A DNA stretch of 64,000 nucleotides, taken from contig CM060471.1 of NCBI GenBank assembly GCA_030544235.1, positions 1,638,848-1,702,847 of the forward strand, given 5' to 3'. The notes under the pieces were generated by a model, which was not told the origin of the DNA, ran no database searches, and saw nothing but the letters and a program-made list of their open reading frames with translations. Within the stretch, counting starts at the first letter, position 1; the number at the start of each line of letters is the position of its first letter. This document shows positions 45,601-64,000 of this stretch, one piece after another. The position numbers were made by a program, and so were the translations under genes. This DNA is from Lepturacanthus savala. Its lineage: Eukaryota; Chordata; Actinopteri; Scombriformes; Trichiuridae.

Positions 45601-48600
45601 TGGTTCCAGCAGACCCCTGTGACCCTAATGAGGAATAAGCAGGTATAGAAGATGACTGACTGACTATTGATTATTTTAATAGTCAACACAGTAGTATTTA
45701 TAATACTACTGTTGACTATTAAAATAATTAACAATGTAATAATAATGTGGAAAATACAAATTTGAACTGTGACTTTCTCGTCTCATTTAACATATCAGTA
45801 CTTGTGATACGTTTATATACACAGACAAATGAAATATGCATAAATATAAAATAATATAACTGTCTTGCACAGTTATATTATGTTGATAGCCAAACTGAAT
45901 ATAAGAATCTGCTCAGCTGTTCAGTGAACCCATCAGGTAATACATAGTCTATTTTTGCTTTCCACTGACCCTACCAAATATATCAGATGTGGTCAATATG
46001 TTGTGATGTCATATTACATTCTTCTTTAATATGGGTTCCTACAGTTCAGCCAGTTATATTGCAGGGTTCCAACTCTTGTTCCATGTGCCCTATTTTAACA
46101 ATGATCACCTGCCCCTCCAAAGGCCTCTGCCTGGCCCTGGTTTGGAACCGAGATGCTGCTGGTTTATTGGTGTGTTTGGGGGCTTTGTCTTGTTGAAACT
46201 CACATTTCAAGTGTATTTCCTCTACAGCATAAGACAACATGACATGAGTATTCTGATATAGACAAACTGATCCATGATCCCTTGTCTTTGTGCTAAAGAG
46301 GTTACAATTTGCCAAAGAACACATCAACTGGCCTAAAGAAAAATGGAGAAGGAAAAATGAAGAGGAAATGCCCTTCAAATGTGAGTTTCAACAAGACATT
46401 GACCCAAAACACACCAGTAAACCAGCAGCATCTTGGTTCCAGACCAACAACATTAAAGTTCTGGGGTGACCAACCCAATCCCTGGACCTTAATACCATTA
46501 AAACCTTGTGGGTTGACATCAAAAATGCTGTTTCTGATTTTCTGAGACAAAACCAAGAGATTCAGGGAAATTATGAGGCTGAAACACCTGTTCATAGGAA
46601 CCAGAAGTTGGTCGACTCAATGCAACACAGATGTGAAGCAGGTCTCAGAAACCACAGTTATACAGCTAAATATGAAAGCAGAAAGCCATCTGGGTACCGT
46701 TTGCCTACCTGTTGAAAGCTAACTAAGGTATTCAAATGTTCTAGATTGTGGATTTCTCATTTTTGCTACTACATAGGTGGGTAGTTGCCAGTTTCAGATG
46801 TAACCACTGTATCTGAAGAGAGTGGAATCAGCTGTGGTGGTGAGGCCCCTGTGATAGGATGGCATGTCTGTCTGTTCAGCAAGGAGTGGGGCACAGGAAA
46901 AACCTGGTATTTATCCCCCGGCTCCTTGCTTTTCAGGCATGATGGCTAGAAAGGGCATGTGCCAGGCTGGACTGTGACACTTTCTTTGTTTGATACATGT
47001 GTGAAACTCAGATCTGTAAACCAATGAGTCTCCATTACAATAAACAATTAAATATATGTAAATAAGTACAAATAAACCAATGTGATTTTTTAAAAAACTG
47101 AATATAAAAAGTTCTAGAGCGTTTTATATTCATAACCATAGTAAGCAGTAAACAGTGGGTAGACTGCTTTACATGTTCATGACGCTTCCTTTCAGACAAT
47201 GATGTCACCTTGTGCAGCCCTACCCTCAGTAAAAAGGGAAATCATTTGACATTCTGGTGTTTGTCACTGATCAATCAGTGGTGATGGGTGTAAATCTGTA
47301 TTAGAAATAATTTAATTTTTGTAATTAAATTACAGGTAATGTTACGATTTACAGGAAGACATAAATAATAATAAGTAATGCGCAACCTTTTAATGTCTAA
47401 TTTGATCCTCATGACCTCTTTGATGATGATCATTTTTATTGTGTGAATTTAACATTTTTTACATGCATCCTGTTGGGTTCAGCTATTTGGAGTTTACATG
47501 TTTTAAACTTCTACATTCTACCTTCTACAGCTCCAAACACATTATGAAATTCAAGCAGAATAATCTGCTTCTAACTCTACATGATTTATTTTTATTCAGA
47601 TTGAGTTGCTGCAGTTTAACAGAGATCAGTTCTAATTCTCTGGTCTCGGCTCTGAAGTCCAACCCTTCCCACCTGAGAGAACTGGATCTGAGTAACAACG
47701 GGCTGCAGGATTCAGGAGTGGAGCTGCTGTGTGGTTTTCTGGAGAATCCACACTGTAGACTGGAGACTCTGAGGTCAGATGCTATTTTTCATTTTTACTG
47801 TGCTGAGATTAATATGATGTAAACATTGTGGTGACTCTAAACTGCAGACATGAGGATGATGTGACAAATGTAAGATGTGTAAAGTATATGAGGATCTTAC
47901 TATTAAGCTAGCTAGCTGCAGATTTAAAACTTTTAAAGAGGGGTAGACTGCATGTTTTCTATGTTCTTTTTGTTATATTTGCATTTGTCATTATATATTG
48001 ATGGCAAACAATGAATTATGATGTCTAAAAATTTTACAAAAATCTATAATAAAATACAGAGGTACAAAATTTACCTCCGACCATTCAAAACTTCTGACCA
48101 ACATGACTGTTTAGCTGGCATAGCTGCCCATCAACAGCCAAACCAAAATCAATCCACCTGGGCAGTCTATCTGCCCATAAAAATAGCTGAGCTTCTGCAT
48201 ATAATCAACACACAGTTGTGATGAATGAGGTGCATGGAGCTGTGAAAGTGCCACCAGAGAAACCAGCAGAAAAACACAGCCATGTTTGCAAGTCAAAAAA
48301 ACGTTTTTAGACGCAGAACTTTAGACACATTTTAAACCCTGACTCGGTTTGTTGATGTATCTGACTGCAAGCAGCAGTTCTCTCTGATATGTTGTGGTGG
48401 CTGTTTGCAGACTATCAGGATGTCTGATCACAGAGGAAGGTTGTGCTTCTCTGGCCTCAGCTCTGAGCACCAAGCCCTCCCATCTGAAAGAGCTGGACCT
48501 GAGCTACAATCATCCAGGAGCCTCAGGAGAGAAGCTGCAGTGTGGACTGAACACTCTCAGGTATGGAGAGACAATGTCTGATAGAGGAGGAAGACCTGGA

Positions 48601-49549
48601 AACATGTTCTCTGTCAGAGCTGATCACACATCAACTCAATCTTTGACTTGTTGGTTCCAACTGAAGTTTCCTGTATATGTTGAAAGTTAAAGATGGTTAG
48701 ATTGAGTCCGGGTTTGAGAAGGATCAGATAGTGGATTCAGATCAGATCCAGAATCTTAGTGGGTAAATTAGAGTGATGTAACGTGGTGTTGGTGAAAGAG
48801 AAGCAGCTGCTCTGACCCCCCTCCTCCTTTCAGCCTGCAGCCTGCTGGAGTCCGATGGTTGACACCAGGTCTGAGGAAGTGTAAGTGTGTTTTTCATTTG
48901 ATTTATGAACTTCAAACTGTGACTCATTCACATCCTGCTGAGGATGAAGATGATGATGCATCCATAACTGCAGCTGTGTTGTGTCTCTTTCTCTCCATCA
49001 GATTCCTGTGAACTCACTCTGGATCCAAACACAGCGAACAGAAAACTCAAACTGTCTGACAACAACAGGACGGTGACACATGTGGAGGAGGATCAGTCGT
49101 ATCCTGATCATCCAGATAGATTTGATAAGTGTCCTCAGCTTCTGTGTAGCAATGATCTGACTGGTCGCTGTTACTGGGAGGTTGAGTGGAGAGGAGGAGT
49201 TAATATATCAGTGAGTTACAGAGGAATCAGGAGAGAAGGAGACAATTGTAACTGTTGGTTTGGATGGAATGATCAGTCCTGGAGGCTGAACTGCTGTGAT
49301 GGAGGTTTCTCTGTCCGTCACAATAAGAGCGAAACAAAGATCTCCTCCTCTTCTTCCTCCTCCTGCTCTGTCTCTAACAGAGTAGCAGTGTATGTGGACT
49401 ATCCTGCTGGTTCTCTGTCCTTCTACACAGTTTCCTCTGACTCACTGATTCACCTCCACACCTTCAGAATCAAATTCACTGGACCTCTGTGTGCTGGGTT
49501 TGGGTTCTTCTCTAATCTTGGTTCCTCGGTGTCTCTGTGTCCTCTGTAG
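30513..49549 (+). CDS. NLRC3-like (NLR-C) receptor: RING, FISNA-NACHT, LRR, B30.2; 1,109 aa
   Basis: The exons are 30513-30662 (ATG 30532), 34994-35113, 40123-40334, 40422-42195, 43613-43786, 47600-47773, 48411-48560, 48834-48880 and 49002-49549. All borders are GT-AG and phases match, giving 3,330 nt with a single terminal stop. Domain order: N-terminal acidic repeats (aa 1-83), RING-like (84-154), FISNA and NACHT (155-745; Walker A GVAGIGKT at 248-255, Walker [10 protein letters not shown] about 320-328), winged-helix end with [12 protein letters not shown] (about 554), three LRRs (746-911), linker, PRY-SPRY (928-1109). Such proteins are cytosolic nucleotide-binding immune sensors or regulators expanded in teleosts; the ligand of this one is unknown. 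Introns are stuffed with transposons. Oddities: duplicated exon 2/3, degenerate RING, shortened third LRR. The exact paralogue cannot be named, and the leader exon is inferred. Confidence 0.92.
30960..33715 (+). mobile_element. Rex3/RTE-type LINE with deleted RT core
   Basis: The GC-rich 31039-32262 part encodes an AP-type endonuclease ([31 protein letters not shown]) ending at an in-frame TAG. The 32381-33706 part encodes the RT N-terminal region and, after an internal deletion, the RT C-terminus ([35 protein letters not shown]). The jump from [12 protein letters not shown] to [11 protein letters not shown] removes the fingers/palm with the catalytic FADD motif. The 20-mer at 32924-32943 equals, from memory, a published Rex3 primer site. 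The end ggataagcggaagaag is Rex3-like. It is inactive and sits in the NLR intron. Confidence 0.85.
33716..34280. mobile_element. Foldback element with ~130-bp inverted arms
   Basis: The left arm (about 33728-33860, gagattcaggctcatc ... cccaagtctccc) is the inverted copy of the right arm (about 34155-34275, gggagacttgg ... gatgagcctgaatctc). Between them are ~300 bp containing aacatctccatgaaataac, similar to acatctccctgaaatgac at 18108. It directly abuts the Rex3-like 3' end. Confidence 0.7.
34994..35113 (+). CDS. NLR exon 3: duplicated N-terminal repeat
   Basis: From [13 protein letters not shown] to [10 protein letters not shown] it repeats exon 2 with only two or three residue changes (R to W, K to L). 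It begins with a different short leader (CLIEHSQG). Phases at both ends (2/2) let it be skipped or multiplied without shifting the frame. From 35115 to 36370 there is no other gene. Confidence 0.85.
36761..36843 (-). repeat. tRNA-Leu(AAG)-like pseudogene or SINE head
   Basis: On the minus strand the sequence follows tRNA-Leu: GTGGCTGAGTGGTCTGAGGC (D arm/A box), loop gttaagc with anticodon AAG, a variable arm, B box GGTTTGAATCC and CACTGCCA at the 3' side. Only the inner half of the acceptor stem still pairs. The second, shorter copy is at 38955-39045. The copies share flanking sequence (ccagtaaaaagc), so they are parts of one dispersed repeat. Confidence 0.65.
37296..37856. mobile_element. 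hAT-type non-autonomous element, 561 bp, with 8-bp TSD
   Basis: The octamer TGAGGATT occurs at 37288-37295 and 37857-37864. The ends carry an imperfect inverted GCACCRATC motif (tgctgcaccgatcgatcgg on the left, tgattggtgcatca on the right). The interior is rich in gatcgg repeats near both ends. No transposase was seen. Confidence 0.75.
37886..38942. mobile_element. Foldback element with ~230-bp inverted arms
   Basis: The left arm starts ccaatctcatgacttttcat and the right arm ends aaaaagtcatgagactgg. Within the arms ttttatgcctttt / aaaggcataaaa and agggccatgtttccctg / agaaacgtggcccttt match inverted, with divergence. The ~550-bp core has no ORF of note. The family is unknown to me. Confidence 0.65.
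38955..39045 (-). repeat. tRNA-Leu-like SINE head, second copy
   Basis: On the minus strand: GTAGCCAAATGGTCTAAGGC (A-box block), a shortened anticodon/variable arm, then GGGTTCAAATCCCAGC, a perfect B box GGTTCAAATCC. It lies immediately next to the right arm of the foldback element. Confidence 0.6.
39465..39675. repeat. Imperfect minisatellite of GCTGTAGAGCC units
   Basis: The motif gccgctgtagagcc and variants recur many times in about 200 bp, turning into ctgctacagcaagctagct at the right end. It lies in the intron before the NLR RING exon. The rest of 39050-40120 shows nothing else. Confidence 0.65.
40123..40334 (+). CDS. NLR exon 4: RING-like module with two lost zinc ligands
   Basis: The exon encodes [20 protein letters not shown] and then CRLC...CPQC. 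In related teleost NLRs, from memory, the middle reads TSCGHWFC, giving the third Cys and the His of the RING. Here those are Trp and Cys. The other six ligand cysteines remain. E3 ligase activity is therefore doubtful. Phases are correct (entry aa|g, exit a|tg). Confidence 0.85.
40422..42195 (+). CDS. NLR exon 5: FISNA plus NACHT ATPase
   Basis: This large exon starts after tttag at 40421 (codon split a|tg) and encodes the FISNA segment ([19 protein letters not shown]), Walker A, Walker B, sensor-like [10 protein letters not shown], the [16 protein letters not shown] block and the winged-helix end. It should end at 42195 before GTATGT. The frame stays open 11 more codons to a TAA at 42230-42232, so an unspliced transcript would end right after NACHT. 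All nucleotide-binding motifs look intact. Confidence 0.92.
42393..42712 (+). mobile_element. tRNA-derived SINE, plus strand
   Basis: A decayed head (gggcaacatggcaatggtta) and a shortened B-box region are followed by a well-kept body and the 3' end ccctaatgagaaataagtgg. It lies just after the NLR NACHT exon. Confidence 0.85.
42942..43047. mobile_element. Fragment of the 29811-type palindromic MITE
   Basis: The string gtttttgtttcaaccaagaa followed by gtaacacacctgattctacta matches the left arm of the MITE at 29811-30016. Only one arm is preserved. Confidence 0.6.
43178..43506 (-). mobile_element. tRNA-derived SINE, minus strand
   Basis: (GTCA)n tail at the left, then cctcattagggtcacatggt, the body, and the head at the right (tcttgctgtgaggcaacagc). 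It is about 100 bp upstream of the first LRR exon. Confidence 0.88.
43613..43786 (+). CDS. NLR exon 6: first LRR exon (174 bp)
   Basis: It encodes the ribonuclease-inhibitor-type repeat [20 protein letters not shown] and ends CRLVALR. The length of 174 bp and phase 2/2 are usual for fish NLR LRR exons. Acceptor aacag, donor gtcagt. Confidence 0.9.
44260..44480 (-). pseudogene. Tc1-like transposase C-terminal relic (minus)
   Basis: On the minus strand the sequence gives [16 protein letters not shown], a decayed NPIENLW-type block, and the 26-nt gttgactccatgcaacacag-type end shared with 46612-46640. Upstream plus-strand DNA to 43800 and downstream to 45330 holds no gene. Confidence 0.6.
45336..45664 (+). 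mobile_element. tRNA-derived SINE, plus strand
   Basis: Truncated head (gggtgacatggtggagcagg, then a deletion to gacctccttgg), intact body, 3' end ccctaatgaggaataagcag with (TGAC)n tail. Confidence 0.88.
46040..46720. pseudogene. Two head-to-head Tc1-like transposase relics
   Basis: On the minus strand (46270-46046) the text reads [20 protein letters not shown]. On the plus strand (46370-46560) it reads [20 protein letters not shown] then [12 protein letters not shown], followed by [13 protein letters not shown]. Both are the DDE-transposase segment around the second catalytic Asp. Each has stops or truncation. Confidence 0.7.
47600..47773 (+). CDS. NLR exon 7: second LRR exon (174 bp)
   Basis: It encodes [20 protein letters not shown] and [14 protein letters not shown]. 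Full-length repeat, phase 2/2, acceptor attcag, donor gtcaga. Confidence 0.9.
48411..48560 (+). CDS. NLR exon 8: third LRR exon, shortened to 150 bp
   Basis: It encodes [20 protein letters not shown] and [20 protein letters not shown], then jumps from EKLQCGL to NTLR. Compared with the other two exons eight codons (the DPHCRLE-type segment) are missing, without a frame change. Confidence 0.9.
48834..48880 (+). CDS. NLR exon 9: linker between LRR and B30.2
   Basis: This 47-bp exon encodes [15 protein letters not shown] with phase 2 in and phase 1 out. It matches the short linker usually placed before PRY-SPRY in fish NLR-B30.2 genes. Confidence 0.88.
49002..49549 (+). CDS. NLR exon 10: PRY-SPRY (B30.2) domain
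   Basis: PRY motif [20 protein letters not shown], then [20 protein letters not shown] and RCYWEVEW of SPRY. It ends with [20 protein letters not shown] and PL-stop. B30.2 is a protein-interaction surface, shared with TRIM proteins. The exon is intact. Confidence 0.93.
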
Positions 49550-49956
49550 GAGGTAGAGTCTCCTGGTAGAGAAACTGTCTCATGTTATTTCCACTCAATC
49601 TGATCTGTTTCTCAACATGACTCAGTTTCAGTCACAGATCTACAGTTTCAAACAGAAGCGACTTTCCTCAGAAAGTCTGTTAGACTGTTTTGAGGTTTGG
49701 GGGTTGTGGGTTTGATCCTGATGAAGTCCTGCACTCAAAGTGATCTAAATTCTAAATTTGCAGAGCCAAAGGAGACTAAAGTCCACAACACTGAAGTATA
49801 ATTTTTATCATGTAAGACAAATTTAATGTTGACATCTGAGGAGCTCAAAGCAGATCATTTTAACTGTTGATTTCTGTTGATTGCCTCATAAATGAATGGA
49901 CTAATTAAAGATAATATTAAAGGACAAACAGCTGTCGCTCCTTACTAAATACACAC

Positions 49957-49962
49957 AATAAA
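49957..49962 (+). terminator. Polyadenylation signal of the NLR gene
   Basis: AATAAA lies 408 bp after the stop, the first canonical signal. From 49970 to 51345 I see no gene or named repeat. Confidence 0.5.
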
Positions 49963-51349
49963 AAGCTAATCTTTTTCAAATGTTTATTTCCTGTTTTTGT
50001 ATCAAGTAAAGTTGATTATTTATATTTTTTCCTCAGGCTGATATAAATGTACCTGCAGCATCCCATCTTGACTCATTTTAAAAAGGAGAATAGATAGTAA
50101 TATTTGATGTTTTTAGGCTCTAATAACAAACCTGTACATTATGTAGCAGGGTAGCTTACACCCCATTTCCATAGTTACCGTTGATTTATTTGTCATGTTT
50201 GTCCTGCCCGATCATATTTTTTCAGCTGGAAATCAGCTGACGGTGCACCTTCTCCCTCTCAGCTGACTTCTGTTTTGGTAGCACGGAGCCCGACTTGGCT
50301 CATCGGTTAATTTATTCGGGCTGCAACACACATTTTCAGATTTCTGAAAACGGGTAAAAAGGTGGTATAGCTACTTATTTCCTCAATGAACCTAAACACC
50401 TGCATTTGTACAGAAAAGACACTGGAATCCAGTTGTGATTATGTTCAAATTTCTTTTAATAAATAGAGCACATGGTCTTAGATCAAGTACACACTAAAAA
50501 AAGTTCAAAACAGACCATCATTTTATCAACTCTTTAGAAAGAACAATGCAGGCACTTTACCCAGCTTATGTTCAACAGGGAACAATACAGGGGTGGGGGT
50601 GGGTGTGTGTGCATGCAGCCATACACAGGTTTATAAGTCAGTAAACAACATATATATGTAGATTTTTATCTCTCTCAAAAGCGCCCATCAATGTAAGTGA
50701 AAGAATCCAAATAAAAGCACATCAGAACAGAAAGAGAAAACCCTAACTAACCATCACAAAACCTGGAAAAACAGTAATGGCTCAGTTTGGGATTTTTGCA
50801 ACATTTACAGATTATAAAAACAATTAGTAAGAAAATTAATATGAATTCAGCTTTGTGCCTCCCCACGTTTATTAATAATAATAAAAAAAGACAAAAACAA
50901 ATATATCAATATCCGATGGAGTTGGCGAGGAACAGTAACATCAATGTACAGGAGGGAAGTTAGCACAACACGTCAGTCCACAGCAGCAGGTTATTTTATC
51001 TATGCTGTGCTGCTTTAACTCATCTTTTGTTTGTACTATAACCAGAAACATGTAAAAGTCCTTAAATTGTTTTGCATTTTAATCGTTCCAAGTCCAGATT
51101 CACTGGAGGTTTGCATAGTGAAGAGAGATTGACGACTTGTACCAGTCATACTGTCTGCATGTCCTTTGTTGCTTTGAAGACAGATTTTTATAATCTTCTA
51201 TAGAATTTAGAAAGATTTTACATTTTGAATAAATGTAGCTTACTGTTCTATTAAAAATGCTGTAGAATTATTAATAAATGAGCAAGGAAACATTTCATAT
51301 CTTTTGTTGGTTAGGCTTATTTTGTTAGTGACTTTCGTGTTTAATTAAA

Positions 51350-51585
51350 AGTCAGTCATTCCTTTTCTATACCAGCTCATCCTCATCAGGGTCACATGGT
51401 CTGCTGGAGCTAATCCCAGCTCATTACAGGTGTGAGGCAGGATCCACCCAGACAGGTAGCAGCCTATCATGGAGCACACACACCATTCACTCACACCGAC
51501 AGGCAATCAATTAAGAGTCTCCAATTTAGCATTTCTTTGGACTTGAACCTGTGATCTTCTTGCCGTGAGGCAACAGCAGAACTGT
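51350..51585 (-). mobile_element. tRNA-derived SINE, diverged, minus strand
   Basis: agtcagtcattccttttctatacc tail, ctcatcagggtcacatggtc, then body with internal deletions and the head end ttcttgccgtgaggcaacag. From 51590 to 52044 nothing is recognisable. Confidence 0.8.
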
Positions 51586-52052
51586 GAATTCATATCATAT
51601 CTTGTAGGGTGAGCCGATGAACACGGCGTGCAAGCTAGCTAGTTACATGCTAGGCATCCCACATATAAGGTAACTGTCCTATTGGTAAGCTAACTTCCAG
51701 TTAGCCAGGGAGCTCACATTCTTTAACCACATTAAAGGTACAATGTGTTAGATTTATTGGCATTTAGCAGCTTCTAGTGGGAGCAGACTCAGCATAAATG
51801 GAATATGGTATTTATATGCAAGTTTAATTAGTATATATTTCAGTTAAAGAAGAATTGTGATTTTATTACCTGGGACAGACTTTCACATTTTTCAGGTTGT
51901 CTACACATTGTGTTGATGAGTTGCTAACAATCTCTAACCTCACCACTAGATGCTGCCAAAACTACAAGCTGCTCTTTTAAGAGATTAATAAAGGACATTT
52001 TTAAAGAGTTTCTCTGTGTTTAACTTAATTAAATTCCCTCAAAGGTCAGCAC

Positions 52053-53019
52053 TAGGGGGGTGACGAGATCTCATGTGACGAGATCTCGCGAGATGTGATT
52101 TGACGAGATTGCTCGTCGCGTTAAAATTCTGTCTCGCGAGATTTATCCACCCAGCAGCCAGAATGACGGAAAACACGGGTATTACTATTGACGACGCCCC
52201 CGCCACTTTTAAATCGTTTGTTTGGCAGCATTTTGGGTTCCCGGCAGAAATGATAAATGGTAAGACACGGACAATATGCAGAGACTGTATGCAAACAATG
52301 CTGTACAATGCTGCCGTACGGCGCGGCGCATGCGTGGTGCTCCGCCGATCCGTTCACTGAACTACTTTCCTCGAAGTGGGTGCGAACCGTTCACTGAACC
52401 ACTTGCCTGTAGGTCTGAGCCATTTAGTGAACAGCTTCCCGTGAAATAGTTCTGAACGAATCCACTGAATGACTTTAAGGGGAAGCCGTTCAGTGTACGG
52501 TTCGTTCTTGTACTGTCGGTGTATGTGTCGTTTAAAAAAAAAAATTATATAGCTTTTTAAAACTCAGACATTTTACAGTAAAGGTTGGTTAAAAACAATA
52601 ACAACTCAAAGTCACTTTACATTAAAAGCTAGTTAAAATTAGTTAAAAACAATAATACTGATATTATTAATAATACTAAAAATATTGTTATAAGTATTAC
52701 CCTTATTAAAATAACCAATGAATCAGAAATCATTTTTGTTTATTATATTATATACATATACGCATACATATACACACACGCTCTCTGCACCCCCCCGTGC
52801 GCGCTGAACGAAATGAACGGATCTTTTTACTGAACGATCTGAACTGAACTACTTCTTCAAAGTGAACGACAATTCCCATCACTACAACTCAGTTAAATAC
52901 AAATCTGTTGTCCAGGCATTCATATAATTTGTAATTTAGTTTTCTTAAAATCTCGTCTCGATCTCGTGAACCCAATCTCGGGTCTCGTCTCGTGAGCTGA
53001 GCGTCTCGTCACACCCCTA
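52053..53019 (+). mobile_element. Non-autonomous hAT with BED-finger remnant and 8-bp TSD (967 bp)
   Basis: The ends are inverted: TAGGGGGGTGACGAGA on the left and TCTCGTCACACCCCTA on the right. The octamer GTCAGCAC occurs at 52045-52052 and 53020-53027. The ORF from 52163 begins MTENTGITIDDAP and contains FVWQHFGFP...TICRDC, the first half of a BED zinc finger. The rest of the transposase is gone and is replaced by a second repeat with many gttcactgaac strings, about 52340-52890. Confidence 0.85.
52340..52890. mobile_element. Nested repeat with GTTCACTGAAC strings
   Basis: Left and right parts share inverted gatccgttcactgaactact / agtagttcagttcagatc sequence, suggesting a MITE inserted into the hAT at 52053-53019. 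The right end aattcccatcactac resembles hAT termini (gtagtgatgggaatt). Its exact borders are uncertain. Confidence 0.5.
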
Positions 53020-53641
53020 GTCAGCACTGCTCTATTATCATATCCACTGATCTCAGTGATTGCAGTGAAATTAACCAATATTTTGGTATTAAACATTTTG
53101 GTTAAAAAAGCTGCTGTGATCATGTCATGTCCAAAACAAAATAATCCATGACATAGTGCATTATATTAAAAATCCATTAATTGCCTCAAAAAGATCTCTT
53201 TCTTGAGTCTATGAAAACAAGGTTTGTTTGTTGTTTTCATAGACTCAAGAATAATTTCTTGGCCAGTTTACTGTAAACTGGCGGATGTGTGGACTTTCCT
53301 AGGAAATGCAACCTCAGTGAATCTGGACGTGAGTGCTCTAAAGAAAACAATATCTGTTTGACAGGATGTCATTTTCTACATGAGATGACAGACAGGAGGA
53401 AGTATAAAGGTCCTCCAGAGGAAAGTCAGGATTCAAAAGTTCATAATATTGAGCAAGATTGTCTAAAAAAAAATAATAAAGAGTCTTTCAGCAGTTCTTT
53501 GAACGGCTGGAACATCTGAGCTGCTGATTAGAAAAAAACACAAGACTGCAAACTTTGAACCGTGAAACCCACTCATTGTGTGGCGATGGGAGGGTTTCAG
53601 GCTTCTTGTGCTGCTTTAAACTAGCTCAAGATTTCCTTTTT

Positions 53642-53647
53642 TTTATT
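53642..53647 (-). terminator. Likely polyadenylation signal of plekha1
   Basis: TTTATT on the plus strand is AATAAA on the gene strand, 232 bp past the stop codon. It is the nearest canonical signal. Confidence 0.4.
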
Positions 53648-53879
53648 TGTTTGCCAGCAGCACTTTCTTTTAAATTATAGCCAGGAAGACAAAAGTGAAA
53701 AAAACAGCAGAGGAAGAAGTCTTATCCAACACGGACACAGATACAAAAAACTGGTCCCAGGAAGTTTTGTGGAAGGACAATTTTGGACAATCAGGTTGTT
53801 TCCTGTCTTAGTCGCAGAGAACTTTGTGTAAAAGTGTGTATTTAAAGATTGTCAGTCACCATCATCATCATAATAATCG

Positions 53880-63869
<9,990 letters not shown>

Positions 63870-64000
63870 TTATTTCATTTTTTTTTCTATGGTCAGAAGA
63901 AAAAATCAGTTTTAGTTTTGTTGAGTTATAATGAGGATGGAAATAATATTGTCAAAACCTGATTAGGTGGAGTAGAAAACAGTTTAAAGTTGTGATCATG

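Overview
The window is nuclear DNA of a ray-finned (teleost) fish. It has sparse GT-AG intron-containing genes in AT-rich DNA, long (CA)n, (AT)n and (GA)n microsatellites, and a typical fish transposon mix: a tRNA-derived SINE, L2-type and Rex3/RTE-type LINEs, Ty3/gypsy, Penelope, hAT, Tc1 and many MITEs. The clearest marker is an NLR-C/NLRC3-like immune gene with RING, FISNA-NACHT, LRR and B30.2 exons, a family greatly expanded in teleosts.

Three genes can be assembled exon by exon with intact reading frames. (1) At 11.7-14.7 kb (+) is an 11-exon flap endonuclease 1 paralogue of 369 aa. Its frame and splice sites are intact, but four of the seven catalytic acidic residues are replaced. A non-coding leader exon with a GC box probably lies at 9.4-9.6 kb. 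(2) At 30.5-49.5 kb (+) is a nine-exon NLRC3-like receptor of 1,109 aa with a duplicated N-terminal exon, a RING module missing two zinc-ligand positions, an intact NACHT, three LRR exons and a C-terminal PRY-SPRY. A leader exon with a short upstream ORF probably lies near 25.8 kb, and an ISRE-like site is at 27.69 kb. (3) At 53.9-63.7 kb (-) is the 3' half of plekha1 (TAPP1): the phosphoinositide-binding C-terminal PH domain, a tail rich in Ser and Pro, and a PDZ-ligand C-terminus. It converges on the NLR gene.

Layout: 0-1.6 kb, CA-rich tandem repeats and a CpG/CRE/YY1-like promoter candidate; 1.8-9.4 kb, SINEs, a solo LTR with target-site duplication, MITEs and featureless AT-rich DNA; 9.4-15 kb, the FEN1-like gene; 15.9-25.4 kb, an Ig-like relic, LINE fragments, a gypsy element split by a Penelope element, and a decayed hAT transposase; 25.6-49.5 kb, the NLR gene, whose introns hold an L2 copy with a hAT MITE inside it, a Rex3-like LINE with its RT core deleted, foldback elements, tRNA-Leu-like repeats, Tc1 relics and SINEs; 49.5-53.9 kb, intergenic with a non-autonomous BED-finger hAT; 53.9-64 kb, plekha1 with a L2 copy in one intron.

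No rRNA, functional tRNA or CRISPR was seen. The strongest candidate for undescribed biology is the FEN1-like protein, which appears to have lost catalysis while keeping its DNA-binding fold.
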